Position numbers and translations under genes: made by a program. A DNA stretch of 41,320 bases from Bacteroidota bacterium (lineage in GTDB: Bacteria; Bacteroidota; Rhodothermia; Rhodothermales; UBA10348): NCBI GenBank assembly GCA_029262775.1, contig JAJCYR010000034.1, positions 1 through 41,320 on the forward strand, given 5' to 3'. How positions within the stretch are numbered: the first letter of the stretch is position 1; the number at the start of each line of letters is the position of its first letter. The notes under the pieces were generated by a model. The model made no database searches, was not told the origin of the DNA, and was given only the letters and a program-made list of their open reading frames with translations. This document shows positions 7,228 to 13,874 of the stretch, piece by piece.

Positions 7228-8413
7228 GTATGGGATGCGGCCCCGCCTGGCGATACTACTCCTTGTTGTCCTTGCTGTCGCCGCGCCCCCTGCCCGGGCG
7301 CAGGAAACGGTTGTCAGGGAAACGCAGACCCGGCTTCAGCAGCTCCAGGAGCAGATCGCCGAAGACGAGGCGCGGCTCAAAGAAACCCGCCAGCGCGAGC
7401 AGGTGTCAGCCTCCCAGCTGAGTGACCTGGAGCGTCAGATTGCCCTGCGCGAGGAACTGGTGACGCTCTACGACCGCCGAACCAGCGAGCTCCGTGCCGA
7501 GACCGATTCCCTGACGGCGCTCATCGATACCCTGCAACACGAGGTGACGACGCTCGAGGAGGATTACCGGAAACGTGCCACGCACGCCTACAAGTACGGC
7601 CGCCAGCACGATGTAGCGTTGATTCTGGCCGCGGAATCAATCAACCAGATGCTGGTCCGAATTGGGTACCTGCGGCGTTTCTCGAACGAGCGCCGCACCC
7701 GCCTGGCGGAACTGGCAACGGCTGCAGATGAACTTTCCGGACGCCGGAACGAGCGTGAAAAGAGACTGGTCGATACGCAGCTCCTCCTCGAAACGGCCAA
7801 CCGCGAACGGGGAACGCTGGCTGCGCTGCGGAGCGAGCGCAGCCAGGAGGTGACCCGGCTGCGTGTCCTGCAGGTCGATCTGTCGAATGAACTGGAAAGC
7901 AAGCGCACGATGGCGCGCGAGCTGAGTGACCGGATTGTGGGGCTCATGGCGTCGGCTGAGGCGCGGCCCGCCGCGCCGGGTCGCCGGTCGCCACGCGTGG
8001 CGACCGGCGACTTCGCGGCGGGCCGCGGCGTTCTCCCATGGCCCGCCCAGGGCGCCGTCGTGGAGCCCTTCGGAGAACGGATAGATCCCGTCTACGGCAC
8101 GCGCACACCCAACCCCGGCATACTGATCGCAACCACGGCGTCAGCCGAAGTGCGCGCAGCCGCCGCAGGCGTCGTATCGACCGTGGACATGATGCCCGAT
8201 ATCGGCTCTTACATTATTGTGGAGCACGGCGATTTCCACACCGTGTACGGCAATTTTTCCCTCGTCTATACCGCAGTCGGCGACCAGGTTGCTGCCGGAG
8301 ACCTGCTGGGACGCGCCGGCACCGGGTCCGAGCCGCGGGGAAGCGCCCTCTTTTTCGGGATTTTCCAGAAAGCAGTGCCGGTTGACCCCGTCGCGTGGCT
8401 GCTGCCGCGATGA
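7214..8413 (+). CDS. EnvC-like murein hydrolase activator (coiled coil plus degenerate LytM domain)
   Basis: A protein of 399 residues. The ATG at 7214 is chosen because AAGGAG lies just upstream, one of the few clear Shine-Dalgarno sites in the window, although it overlaps the previous gene. A signal peptide ends at PPARAQ (~residue 29). Residues ~30-250 form a long heptad-rich coiled coil (TRLQQLQEQIAEDEARLKET). A basic linker (~250-275) leads to a LytM/M23 fold from VLPWPAQGAVVEPFGERIDP to DPVAWLLPR. The zinc ligands are lost: the usual HxGxD region reads TPNPGI, the HAH-type region reads YGNFSLV, and HLHFEI is replaced by SALFFGIF. Such domains do not cut peptidoglycan but activate amidases at division sites, as EnvC does in E. 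coli. The linker DNA is a long palindrome (7963-8026). Confidence 0.9.
   Translation: MRLSKYGMRPRLAILLLVVLAVAAPPARAQETVVRETQTRLQQLQEQIAEDEARLKETRQREQVSASQLSDLERQIALREELVTLYDRRTSELRAETDSLTALIDTLQHEVTTLEEDYRKRATHAYKYGRQHDVALILAAESINQMLVRIGYLRRFSNERRTRLAELATAADELSGRRNEREKRLVDTQLLLETANRERGTLAALRSERSQEVTRLRVLQVDLSNELESKRTMARELSDRIVGLMASAEARPAAPGRRSPRVATGDFAAGRGVLPWPAQGAVVEPFGERIDPVYGTRTPNPGILIATTASAEVRAAAAGVVSTVDMMPDIGSYIIVEHGDFHTVYGNFSLVYTAVGDQVAAGDLLGRAGTGSEPRGSALFFGIFQKAVPVDPVAWLLPR
7963..8026. repeat. Nested 64-bp palindrome in the EnvC-like linker
   Basis: The inner part, 7980-8011, is a perfect 32-bp palindrome (left half GTCGCCGGTCGCCACG). It is enclosed by a second perfect inverted repeat of 13 bp, GCGGCCCGCCGCG at 7963-7975 and its reverse complement at 8014-8026, with only 4 and 2 unpaired bases between the layers. 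It lies wholly inside the coding sequence, in the segment between the coiled coil and the LytM domain, and keeps the frame. Confidence 0.9.
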
Positions 8414-8422
8414 GGAAGGTAA

Positions 8423-8452
8423 TTGCACCCACGTCCCGGGTTCAGTAGCTTG
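8423..8452 (+). promoter_or_regulatory. Candidate promoter of the RpiB-like gene
   Basis: TTGCAC at 8423-8428 is followed after 17 bases by TAGCTTG at 8446-8452, only 4 bases before the ATG at 8457. If used, the transcript would be leaderless or nearly so. A related TATCTTG box precedes the dihydrolipoyl dehydrogenase gene. Weak call based on pattern only. Confidence 0.3.
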
Positions 8453-8456
8453 AGGG

Positions 8457-9143
8457 ATGGCCGGAAAAACCGTCATATCCGAAGAGCAGGTCCGGGCCGC
8501 CATCCGGCGCGGCCTGCGCACCATGACCATCGCCCCCAACGCGCTTGTCACGCCGCTCGCCGCCGATACGGCCCGCGCGGCAGGTTTGACGCTCCAGCGG
8601 GGTGTTCCGGAGCGCTCTCCCACCGCGTCCGCATCCCAAAATGTCGCGCCGACGCCCACTTCCGCCGTGCTCACCTCCACCGCGCCGCCCAAATCGCTGG
8701 CCATCGGATCGGACCACGGCGGGTACGCCATGAAAAAAGAGCTTATTCCGGTGCTCGAAAAGGCGGGATACCACGTGATTGACGTAGGAACGGATGCCCC
8801 AACCAGCTGCGACTACCCTGATTTTGCCTACGGCGTAGCGCGCATGGTCACGACCGGTCGGGCGCGCCTTGGCATCATGATCGATGGTGCCGGGCTCGGC
8901 TCCGCCATGGTCTGCAACAAGGTCCCCGGAATCCGCGCCGCCTGCGCCTACAACGAATTCACCGCCTGGAACGCGCGCGCCCACAACAACGCCAACGTCC
9001 TCACGCTCGGCAGCCGCACACTCGGTATCGAAGTCGTAAAGCGGATTGTCCATACCTTCCTGTCCACCGAATTCGAAGGGGGTCGCCACGCGGCGCGCAT
9101 CGCAAAGCTCTCGGACATTGAAACCCGCTTTGCGCGGGACTGA
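8457..9143 (+). CDS. RpiB/LacAB-family sugar-phosphate isomerase-like protein with N-terminal extension
   Basis: A protein of 228 residues, ~78 longer at the N-terminus than classical RpiB. Residues ~79-228 show the family signature: AIGSDHGGYAMKKELI, DVGTDAPTSCDYPDFA, NKVPGIRAA, ARAHNNANVLTLGSRTLG and FEGGRHAARI. RpiB interconverts ribose 5-phosphate and ribulose 5-phosphate in the pentose phosphate pathway. In E. coli RpiB the base is Cys66 in the ICGTG loop; here the loop reads MIDGAGLGSAM, so the position is Asp143. This makes the usual activity doubtful and suggests another substrate. The extension (ISEEQVRAAIRRGLRTMTIA, then NALVTPLAADTARAAGL) resembles the short N-terminal segment of microcompartment proteins such as EutT (pattern x-LTPxAR). 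No microcompartment shell gene is nearby. It is followed by lpdA after 82 bases. Confidence 0.85.
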   Translation: MAGKTVISEEQVRAAIRRGLRTMTIAPNALVTPLAADTARAAGLTLQRGVPERSPTASASQNVAPTPTSAVLTSTAPPKSLAIGSDHGGYAMKKELIPVLEKAGYHVIDVGTDAPTSCDYPDFAYGVARMVTTGRARLGIMIDGAGLGSAMVCNKVPGIRAACAYNEFTAWNARAHNNANVLTLGSRTLGIEVVKRIVHTFLSTEFEGGRHAARIAKLSDIETRFARD

Positions 9144-9152
9144 CACCCGGGA

Positions 9153-9178
9153 TTGACACCGTGCAAGGACGTATCTTG
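9153..9178 (+). promoter_or_regulatory. Candidate promoter of lpdA
   Basis: TTGACA at 9153-9158 and TATCTTG at 9172-9178 lie 48 bases ahead of the lpdA start. The 13-base spacer is short for a standard sigma-70 promoter, but Bacteroidota use different spacing and a TAnnTTTG-like -7 element. Tentative. Confidence 0.3.
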
Positions 9179-9225
9179 CGGCTCTGTCTTTTCATCCGAC
9201 TTTCCATCCGAAACATCTCCGCATC

Positions 9226-10647
9226 ATGGCTGCATCTTCCTACGACGTCGTTGTAATCGGTTCGGGCCCAGGGGGCTACGAAACCGCTATCCGCTCCTCC
9301 CAGCTCGGTCTGAAGACCGCCATCGTGGAGAAGAACAAACTCGGCGGCGTGTGTCTCAACATCGGCTGCATCCCGACAAAGGCGCTTCTCAAGAGCGCCG
9401 AGGTCATGGAAACCATGCAACATGCCGCAGACTATGGTCTCACAGTCGATGGCACCGTCAGCGCGGATTTCGGCAAGGTGATAGATCGAAGCCGTGAGGT
9501 TGCCGGCAAGATGAACAAGGGCGTCGAGTTCCTCATGAAGAAGAACAAGATCGATGTGTACATGGGAGCGGCCAAGCTCTCAGCTGCAGATACGGTCGAC
9601 GTCGAGCCCTCCGAAGACATGGACGGCAAGAAGCAGGGCAAGAAAGCCACGCTCAAGGCCAAGAACCTCATCATTGCCACCGGCGCCCGCCCGCGCGAGC
9701 TGCCATCGCTCCCCATCGACGAGAAGAAAATTGTATCCTCGACGGGCGCCATGCTGCAGAAATCGCAGCCGAAGCGCCTCGTGATTGTGGGTGCCGGTGC
9801 CATCGGCGTCGAGTTTGCCTACTTCTACCATAACATGGGCACAGAAGTCACGGTTGTCGAGATGATGGACCGCGTCGTTCCTGTCGAGGACAAGGATGTC
9901 TCCCGCGAGCTCGCCAAGGCCTTCAAGAAGTCGGGCATCAAGATCATGACCAACGCTTCGGTCGAGAAGGTCGACGCGTCCGGCAAGGTGCTCAAGGCCA
10001 CCATCAAGACCAAGACGGGCGAGGAAGTCATTGAGTGCGACCAGGTCCTCTCGGCGATCGGCGTGGTCGGCAACATCGAGGGCCTCGGCCTGGAAGCTGT
10101 CGGCGTCGAAACGGTCAAGGGTTCGGTCAAGGTCGATGGATACGGACAGACCAACGTCAAGGGCATCTACGCCATTGGCGACGTGGCCGGCCCGCCGTGG
10201 CTCGCACACAAGGCATCGCACGAAGGCATTATCTGCATTGAGCACATCGCCGGGCACGATGTCCACGAGCTTGACAAGAGCAACATTCCCGGCTGTACCT
10301 ATTGCCAGCCGCAGATTGCCAGCGTCGGTTTCACCGAGGAAAAGGCCAAGGAAGAGGGCTATGATCTGAAGGTCGGCAAATTCCCGTTCACAGCCAGCGG
10401 AAAGGCTGCCGCGGCCGGGCATCCCCAGGGATTTGTGAAGGTCCTTTTCGATGCGAAGTACGGCGAATTCCTCGGCTGCCACATCATTGGATACGACGCC
10501 ACCGAGCTGATTGCCGAGGTCGTCGTGGCCCGAACGCTCGAGACCACGGCCCACGAAATCATGGATTCCATCCATCCGCATCCAACCCTCTCGGAGGCCA
10601 TCATGGAAGCCACCAAAGTCGCCTACGACATCCCAATGAATATCTGA
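9226..10647 (+). CDS. lpdA: Dihydrolipoyl dehydrogenase (E3)
   Basis: A protein of 473 residues, the normal length. The FAD-binding motif VVIGSGPGGYETAIRSSQLG is at residues 9-28, and the redox-active disulfide is Cys43/Cys48 in GGVCLNIGCIPTKALL. The NAD-binding motif is VIVGAGAIGVEFAYFYHNMG, the second FAD motif is IYAIGDVAG, and the C-terminal dimer-face His-Glu pair is in HPHPTLSEAIMEA. It reoxidises dihydrolipoamide for the pyruvate, 2-oxoglutarate or branched-chain dehydrogenase complexes, or the glycine cleavage system, passing electrons to NAD. No E1 or E2 gene is adjacent, so it is probably a shared E3. The sequence is lysine-rich compared with its neighbours (KKNKIDVYMG, GKKQGKKATLKAK), which may reflect high expression. 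Confidence 0.97.
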   Translation: MAASSYDVVVIGSGPGGYETAIRSSQLGLKTAIVEKNKLGGVCLNIGCIPTKALLKSAEVMETMQHAADYGLTVDGTVSADFGKVIDRSREVAGKMNKGVEFLMKKNKIDVYMGAAKLSAADTVDVEPSEDMDGKKQGKKATLKAKNLIIATGARPRELPSLPIDEKKIVSSTGAMLQKSQPKRLVIVGAGAIGVEFAYFYHNMGTEVTVVEMMDRVVPVEDKDVSRELAKAFKKSGIKIMTNASVEKVDASGKVLKATIKTKTGEEVIECDQVLSAIGVVGNIEGLGLEAVGVETVKGSVKVDGYGQTNVKGIYAIGDVAGPPWLAHKASHEGIICIEHIAGHDVHELDKSNIPGCTYCQPQIASVGFTEEKAKEEGYDLKVGKFPFTASGKAAAAGHPQGFVKVLFDAKYGEFLGCHIIGYDATELIAEVVVARTLETTAHEIMDSIHPHPTLSEAIMEATKVAYDIPMNI

Positions 10648-10669
10648 CGCAGACCAACTCCCATCCATC

Positions 10670-11275
10670 ATGCACCGCCAGTTTGACAACGTCTCTATTG
10701 ACCCGCGGGCCCAGATGATCTCGGGCCCGCGGGGTCGTGTCCAGGTGGAGCACCGCGTCATGCGCCTGCTCGTTGAACTGGCGTCACAACCACAGCATGC
10801 GGTGGACCGACAGACCCTGATTGAAGCCGTCTGGCCAGACGTTGTGGTGTCAGATGACTCTCTGACCAAAGCCGTCTCGGAGCTCCGAAAGGCCCTACGG
10901 GCCGCCGGGCACGTTGGAACCGGCATCGTGACCATCCCCAAGCACGGATACCGTCTGGACGCCGTCGCGCATGAGGAGATGTCGGCTCCCGCTCGACGGA
11001 CGGCGCGAAAAGCGCGGGTGGCCGTATTGGCGGTGGGTGCAGTGTTCGTCGCTCTCCTGTTCACGGGACAGATGACAACGTTCGAAATCAAAACATTGCC
11101 TGGGAACGTTCCTGACGGTGCCCTGCTTCCGGTATTGGAATACGTCTCCTCGTCCGGAGATCGCATTAAACTGAAGGGTGTTATTTGCGACGACCGTCCC
11201 GGTCGAACCGTGGACAGTTTCCGGCAGGCCGTCGAGGCCGACCGCCTGCCGGACGGTTGTCGCCTGAGTTACTGA
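10670..11275 (+). CDS. Membrane-anchored OmpR/ToxR-type winged-helix regulator
   Basis: A protein of 201 residues. Residues ~4-100 are a transcriptional regulatory protein C-terminal (winged-helix) domain: VEHRVMRLLVELASQPQHAV, RQTLIEAVWPDVVVSDDSLT, KAVSELRKALR and the wing IPKHGYRLDAV. A basic patch (RRTARKAR) precedes one transmembrane helix at ~116-133 (VAVLAVGAVFVALLF). About 65 residues then lie outside the cytoplasm and contain one Cys near residue 172 and one near 196, possibly a disulfide. There is no receiver domain. The layout matches CadC/ToxR-like one-component sensors that bind DNA while inserted in the inner membrane. The signal and target are unknown. It follows lpdA by 22 bases and overlaps the convergent serine hydrolase by 7 bases, so the hydrolase could be a target. 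Confidence 0.85.
   Translation: MHRQFDNVSIDPRAQMISGPRGRVQVEHRVMRLLVELASQPQHAVDRQTLIEAVWPDVVVSDDSLTKAVSELRKALRAAGHVGTGIVTIPKHGYRLDAVAHEEMSAPARRTARKARVAVLAVGAVFVALLFTGQMTTFEIKTLPGNVPDGALLPVLEYVSSSGDRIKLKGVICDDRPGRTVDSFRQAVEADRLPDGCRLSY
10702..10733. repeat. 11-bp stem hairpin inside the start of the regulator gene
   Basis: CCCGCGGGCCC at 10702-10712 is exactly inverted at 10723-10733, with a 10-base loop. It begins 32 bases into the coding sequence and ends without a T tract. It could fold in the mRNA of the regulator, or act on read-through from lpdA. Confidence 0.7.
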
Positions 11276-12336
11276 GTCACGATGTTCTCGAGACGGCGGA
11301 ACACCCGCATGCTCTCGCGTCCGCCAAAGTTGTTGAATACGACGGTCGTGACGCCGAGATCGGGATAAAGTCTGAGGTCAGCGGACATTCCCGGTCCACC
11401 TCCATTGTGACCAACGCTGGTGTGACCATTCGTTTCGTGCACGCCGACCCCGAATCCGTACGACACGCCGGGGCCCATGGAATGCCTCGGCGCGAACAGC
11501 CGGTCGCGCGTGGCCGGCGAAACCAGCGTCCCGTCGAGTAGCGCGTCCCCAAAGGCGAGCATGTCGGCCACGCTGGCATACGCGCCTCCGGCCGGTGAAC
11601 CGATGGGTTCCAGCATGTCGCCGGAGGGAATACGGACATTATCACTCTCACGCAGCAGATACGGAACAGCACGTCCGGCCAAATCGCCGGTGCTGGGAAG
11701 GAAGTCTGCAGATGCCATGCCCGCCTTCTGGAATACGTTCTGCCGCATGTAGTCGTAGTAGTCCATGCCGCTCACCACTTCGATGATGCGCCCGGCCACG
11801 ACAAAGCCGGAATTGCTGTATGCATTCGACGTACCCGGCCCAAAGGTCGGAGGTGTCGATGAGAACTCGGTTATGATGCCGCTCACCGTGGAGTGTCCGT
11901 GTGTGAACGGATAGCCCGCGAGGCCCGACGTGTGATCCAGTAACTGGGCCACGGTAGCCTGGTCACGAATCGTCGGATCGGGATAGTCAGGCAGATAGGT
12001 ACCTACGGTGGCATCGAAGGAGACGCGCCCGGCATCCACCAACTGGCCGATGGCTACGGCCGTCATCATTTTAGTGATGGATCCCATGTTGTACCGGGTG
12101 TCGGGGCTGTTTTCGACACCAGCCTCCCGGTTTTCCCAGCCGTACGTTCTATGCCACAGCATCTCCCGGCCAGAACCGACGGCAATAATTCCTGAGAACG
12201 ATCCTTCTTCCGCCAGAGGATCGAACAGCGCGCGAATGGATTCTCCATGTTCGTGGAGCCAGGCATCGGACGGTTGCGCCAGGGCCGAACCGGCCAAACC
12301 GAGGAAGAGAAATGCAGTAAAAAAGAGTTGTCTCAT
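11269..12336 (-). CDS. Secreted class-C beta-lactamase-like serine hydrolase
   Basis: A protein of 355 residues with a signal peptide ending at GSALAQ (residue 21). It belongs to the beta-lactamase/penicillin-binding (serine beta-lactamase-like, PF00144) family. The nucleophile motif SxxK is S86-I-T-K89 in YNMGSITKMMTAVAI, the YxN motif is Y173-S-N175 in NAYSNSGF, and the C-terminal HxG-like motif is in VGHNGGGPGMSADLRL. Other family features are LLDHTSGLAGYP and GAYASVADMLAFGDALLDG. Members include D-aminopeptidases, esterases and true beta-lactamases; the sequence alone does not pick one. It has no lipocalin-like tail, so it is a single-domain periplasmic or secreted enzyme. The 3' end overlaps the convergent membrane regulator. 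Confidence 0.92.
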   Translation of the reverse strand: MRQLFFTAFLFLGLAGSALAQPSDAWLHEHGESIRALFDPLAEEGSFSGIIAVGSGREMLWHRTYGWENREAGVENSPDTRYNMGSITKMMTAVAIGQLVDAGRVSFDATVGTYLPDYPDPTIRDQATVAQLLDHTSGLAGYPFTHGHSTVSGIITEFSSTPPTFGPGTSNAYSNSGFVVAGRIIEVVSGMDYYDYMRQNVFQKAGMASADFLPSTGDLAGRAVPYLLRESDNVRIPSGDMLEPIGSPAGGAYASVADMLAFGDALLDGTLVSPATRDRLFAPRHSMGPGVSYGFGVGVHETNGHTSVGHNGGGPGMSADLRLYPDLGVTTVVFNNFGGRESMRVFRRLENIVTQ

Positions 12337-12388
12337 GGATCATTCAGATTGGTTGACAAACCATCATATTCCGGTGTTTGCAACCAAA

Positions 12389-12454
12389 AGTCCTGAAGGA
12401 AACCGGAAGGAATCCTGAAAGAAACCGGACGGAATCCTGACGGAAACCGGATTC
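12389..12454. repeat. Three tandem 22-bp repeats downstream of the WbpB-like gene
   Basis: Three head-to-tail copies of a 22-base unit (consensus AATCCTGAAGGAAACCGGA plus 3 bases) lie at 12389-12410, 12411-12432 and 12433-12454, differing at two to five positions each. The last copy runs into the stop codon of the WbpB-like gene. The block occupies the 116-base gap before the serine hydrolase start. Confidence 0.85.
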
Positions 12455-13496
12455 ATCGCAGCGCGTGCACGAGATCGATGGCCGGGCGAGCGTCAGCGAG
12501 CCCAAATCCGCGACCTGCCAGAATGTCTTCGTAGACGCGGGTATGCAGATCGGTGAAGCCACCGCTGAATTCGAACGCCTCCCCGTCCAGTTCCAGACGG
12601 CGCCACGTCGGCATATTCGCCGCACGCGCCTCGGCCGGTAAATCTGCCGCATCGACCGACAGAAACCACTCCACATCTGCGCGCTCCAGTTCGAGCGTGC
12701 CGCCCATGTGCCGCTCACTTCGCGTGGTGACCCGGACGCCATCACCCACTCCACCCGCTCCATCTGCGCCACCCACACCTCCACGTACCGGACCAAAAAT
12801 CCAGAGCAGCATGTCGAAGAAATGGACCCCGATATTCGTCGCCACACCGCCGGACTTCGCATCCACACCCTTCCACGAGTGGAAATACCATTGACCACGT
12901 GATGTGATATAGGAGAGTTTGACGTGATACCGTTTCGCCGCGCCGCCCGCACCGGCGCCGCCCGCGCCGGCACCGCCCAGCACCCGGTCCCGCAGCGCCA
13001 CGACCGCCGGATGCACCCGCAGTTGCAGCACGTTATAGATCCGGCTACCCGTCTCGCGCTCGACCTCGGCCAGCGCATCCACATTCCACGGATTCAGAAC
13101 GAGCGGCTTCTCACAAATGGCATCCGCCCCGATGCGCAGCGCAAACCGGATATGGGAGTCATGCAGGTAATTGGGCGATGCAATGCTCACGAAGTCCACG
13201 CCGCCGCGCCCATCGCCGCCGCTGCCGCCACTGCCGCCACTGCCTCCGCTGCCTCCGCTGCCGCTCCGCCTGAGCTTTTCAATGTGGCGATCGAAGCGCT
13301 CGAACTCGGTAAAAAATGCGATGTCATACCCGAACGTATCGAGTATGCCCACGGAATCGTGGGGATCGAGCGCAGCCACAAGCCGCCCCCCCGTGTCCCG
13401 AATAGCCTTCATGTGGCGCGGAGCCACGTATCCAGCCGCGCCAATCAGGGCGTACGTCTTCTCGCCAGCATCGGCTCGTGATAATCGTGAATCCAT
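12453..13496 (-). CDS. wbpB: Gfo/Idh/MocA oxidoreductase, WbpB/WlbA type
   Basis: About 347 residues from the ATG at 13496. It matches UDP-N-acetylglucosaminuronate 3-dehydrogenase (WbpB/WlbA): ALIGAAGYVAPRHMKAIRDT, DYAL-type SIASPNYLHDSHI, ICEKPLVLNPWNVD with the catalytic Lys of EKP, VLQLRVHPAVVALRDRV, YITSRGQWYFHSWKG, GVATNIGVHFFDML with the conserved His, and GFTDLHTRVYEDILAGRG. The enzyme oxidises the sugar C3 hydroxyl on the way to diaminomannuronic acid units of surface polysaccharide. Three Gly-rich insertions (residues ~75-97, ~171-189, ~234-259) make it longer than the usual ~316 residues; the first is a run of Ser-Gly-Gly. No other polysaccharide gene is adjacent. Confidence 0.88.
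   Translation of the reverse strand: MDSRLSRADAGEKTYALIGAAGYVAPRHMKAIRDTGGRLVAALDPHDSVGILDTFGYDIAFFTEFERFDRHIEKLRRSGSGGSGGSGGSGGSGGDGRGGVDFVSIASPNYLHDSHIRFALRIGADAICEKPLVLNPWNVDALAEVERETGSRIYNVLQLRVHPAVVALRDRVLGGAGAGGAGAGGAAKRYHVKLSYITSRGQWYFHSWKGVDAKSGGVATNIGVHFFDMLLWIFGPVRGGVGGADGAGGVGDGVRVTTRSERHMGGTLELERADVEWFLSVDAADLPAEARAANMPTWRRLELDGEAFEFSGGFTDLHTRVYEDILAGRGFGLADARPAIDLVHALR
13215..13266. repeat. Ser-Gly-Gly coding microrepeat in the WbpB-like gene
   Basis: A run of 9-base units (GCTGCCGCC, CTGCCGCCA, CTGCCTCCG variants) codes for five successive Ser-Gly-Gly steps in the loop between the first beta-alpha units of the Rossmann domain. Relatives have a short loop here. Confidence 0.85.
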
Positions 13497-13577
13497 GCCC
13501 GAATATACGGTAGGCAACAGGTTACGACTGCAGCGGCCCCGTGTCTACGATGCATTGTGGCCCACGAACCCGTCGCC

Positions 13578-13619
13578 GTGAATGCAGTATGACAGCATTA
13601 TGCAGTCACGCGCATTCAC
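13578..13619. promoter_or_regulatory. Candidate operator of the antitoxin gene
   Basis: A perfect 8-bp inverted repeat, GTGAATGC at 13578-13585 and GCATTCAC at 13612-13619, brackets a direct repeat of ATGCAGT (13582-13588 and 13600-13606). It ends 15 bases before the antitoxin ATG at 13635. Ribbon-helix-helix antitoxins usually repress their own operon from such paired sites, so autoregulation is inferred. Confidence 0.5.
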
Positions 13620-13634
13620 TAACCCGGAAAAACC

Positions 13635-13874
13635 ATGGCCACGCTCACCATTCGCAACGTACCGGACGCATTGCACGGACAGTTGAAAGCTCAAGCTGCG
13701 GAGAACAACCGCAGTCTCAACAAAGAGGTAATCCACCGCCTGCAGTCAGCAGGTGAGCGCGAGGAGACCGTTGAATCCGAGCTTGAACGCGTGCGTGCCA
13801 TCCGGCAGAAATTGGAGGGCGTCTACGTAACCGATGACTGGATCGAAAAAATTATTGACAGGAGAAGGCCGTGA
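13635..13874 (+). CDS. Ribbon-helix-helix antitoxin (Arc/FitA-like VapB)
   Basis: A protein of 79 residues. The N-terminus MATLTIRNVPDALHGQLKAQ forms the DNA-binding strand and first helix, and NNRSLNKEVIHRLQ the second helix of an Arc/MetJ-type ribbon-helix-helix domain, as in FitA. The C-terminal part (ERVRAIRQKLEGVYVTDDWI) is the usual toxin-wrapping tail. It would bind and silence a VapC ribonuclease and repress its own promoter. Its stop overlaps the GTG of the toxin remnant (GTGA), the standard layout for this module. Because the partner is broken, the protein is now an orphan antitoxin. It may be a relic or may act against other VapC toxins. Confidence 0.85.
   Translation: MATLTIRNVPDALHGQLKAQAAENNRSLNKEVIHRLQSAGEREETVESELERVRAIRQKLEGVYVTDDWIEKIIDRRRP

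Noticed and set aside
12344..13084. A 246-residue minus-strand frame overlapping the WbpB-like gene
   Set aside because: It is a shifted frame over the well-matched dehydrogenase, and its C-terminus is merely the translation of the 22-bp repeats.
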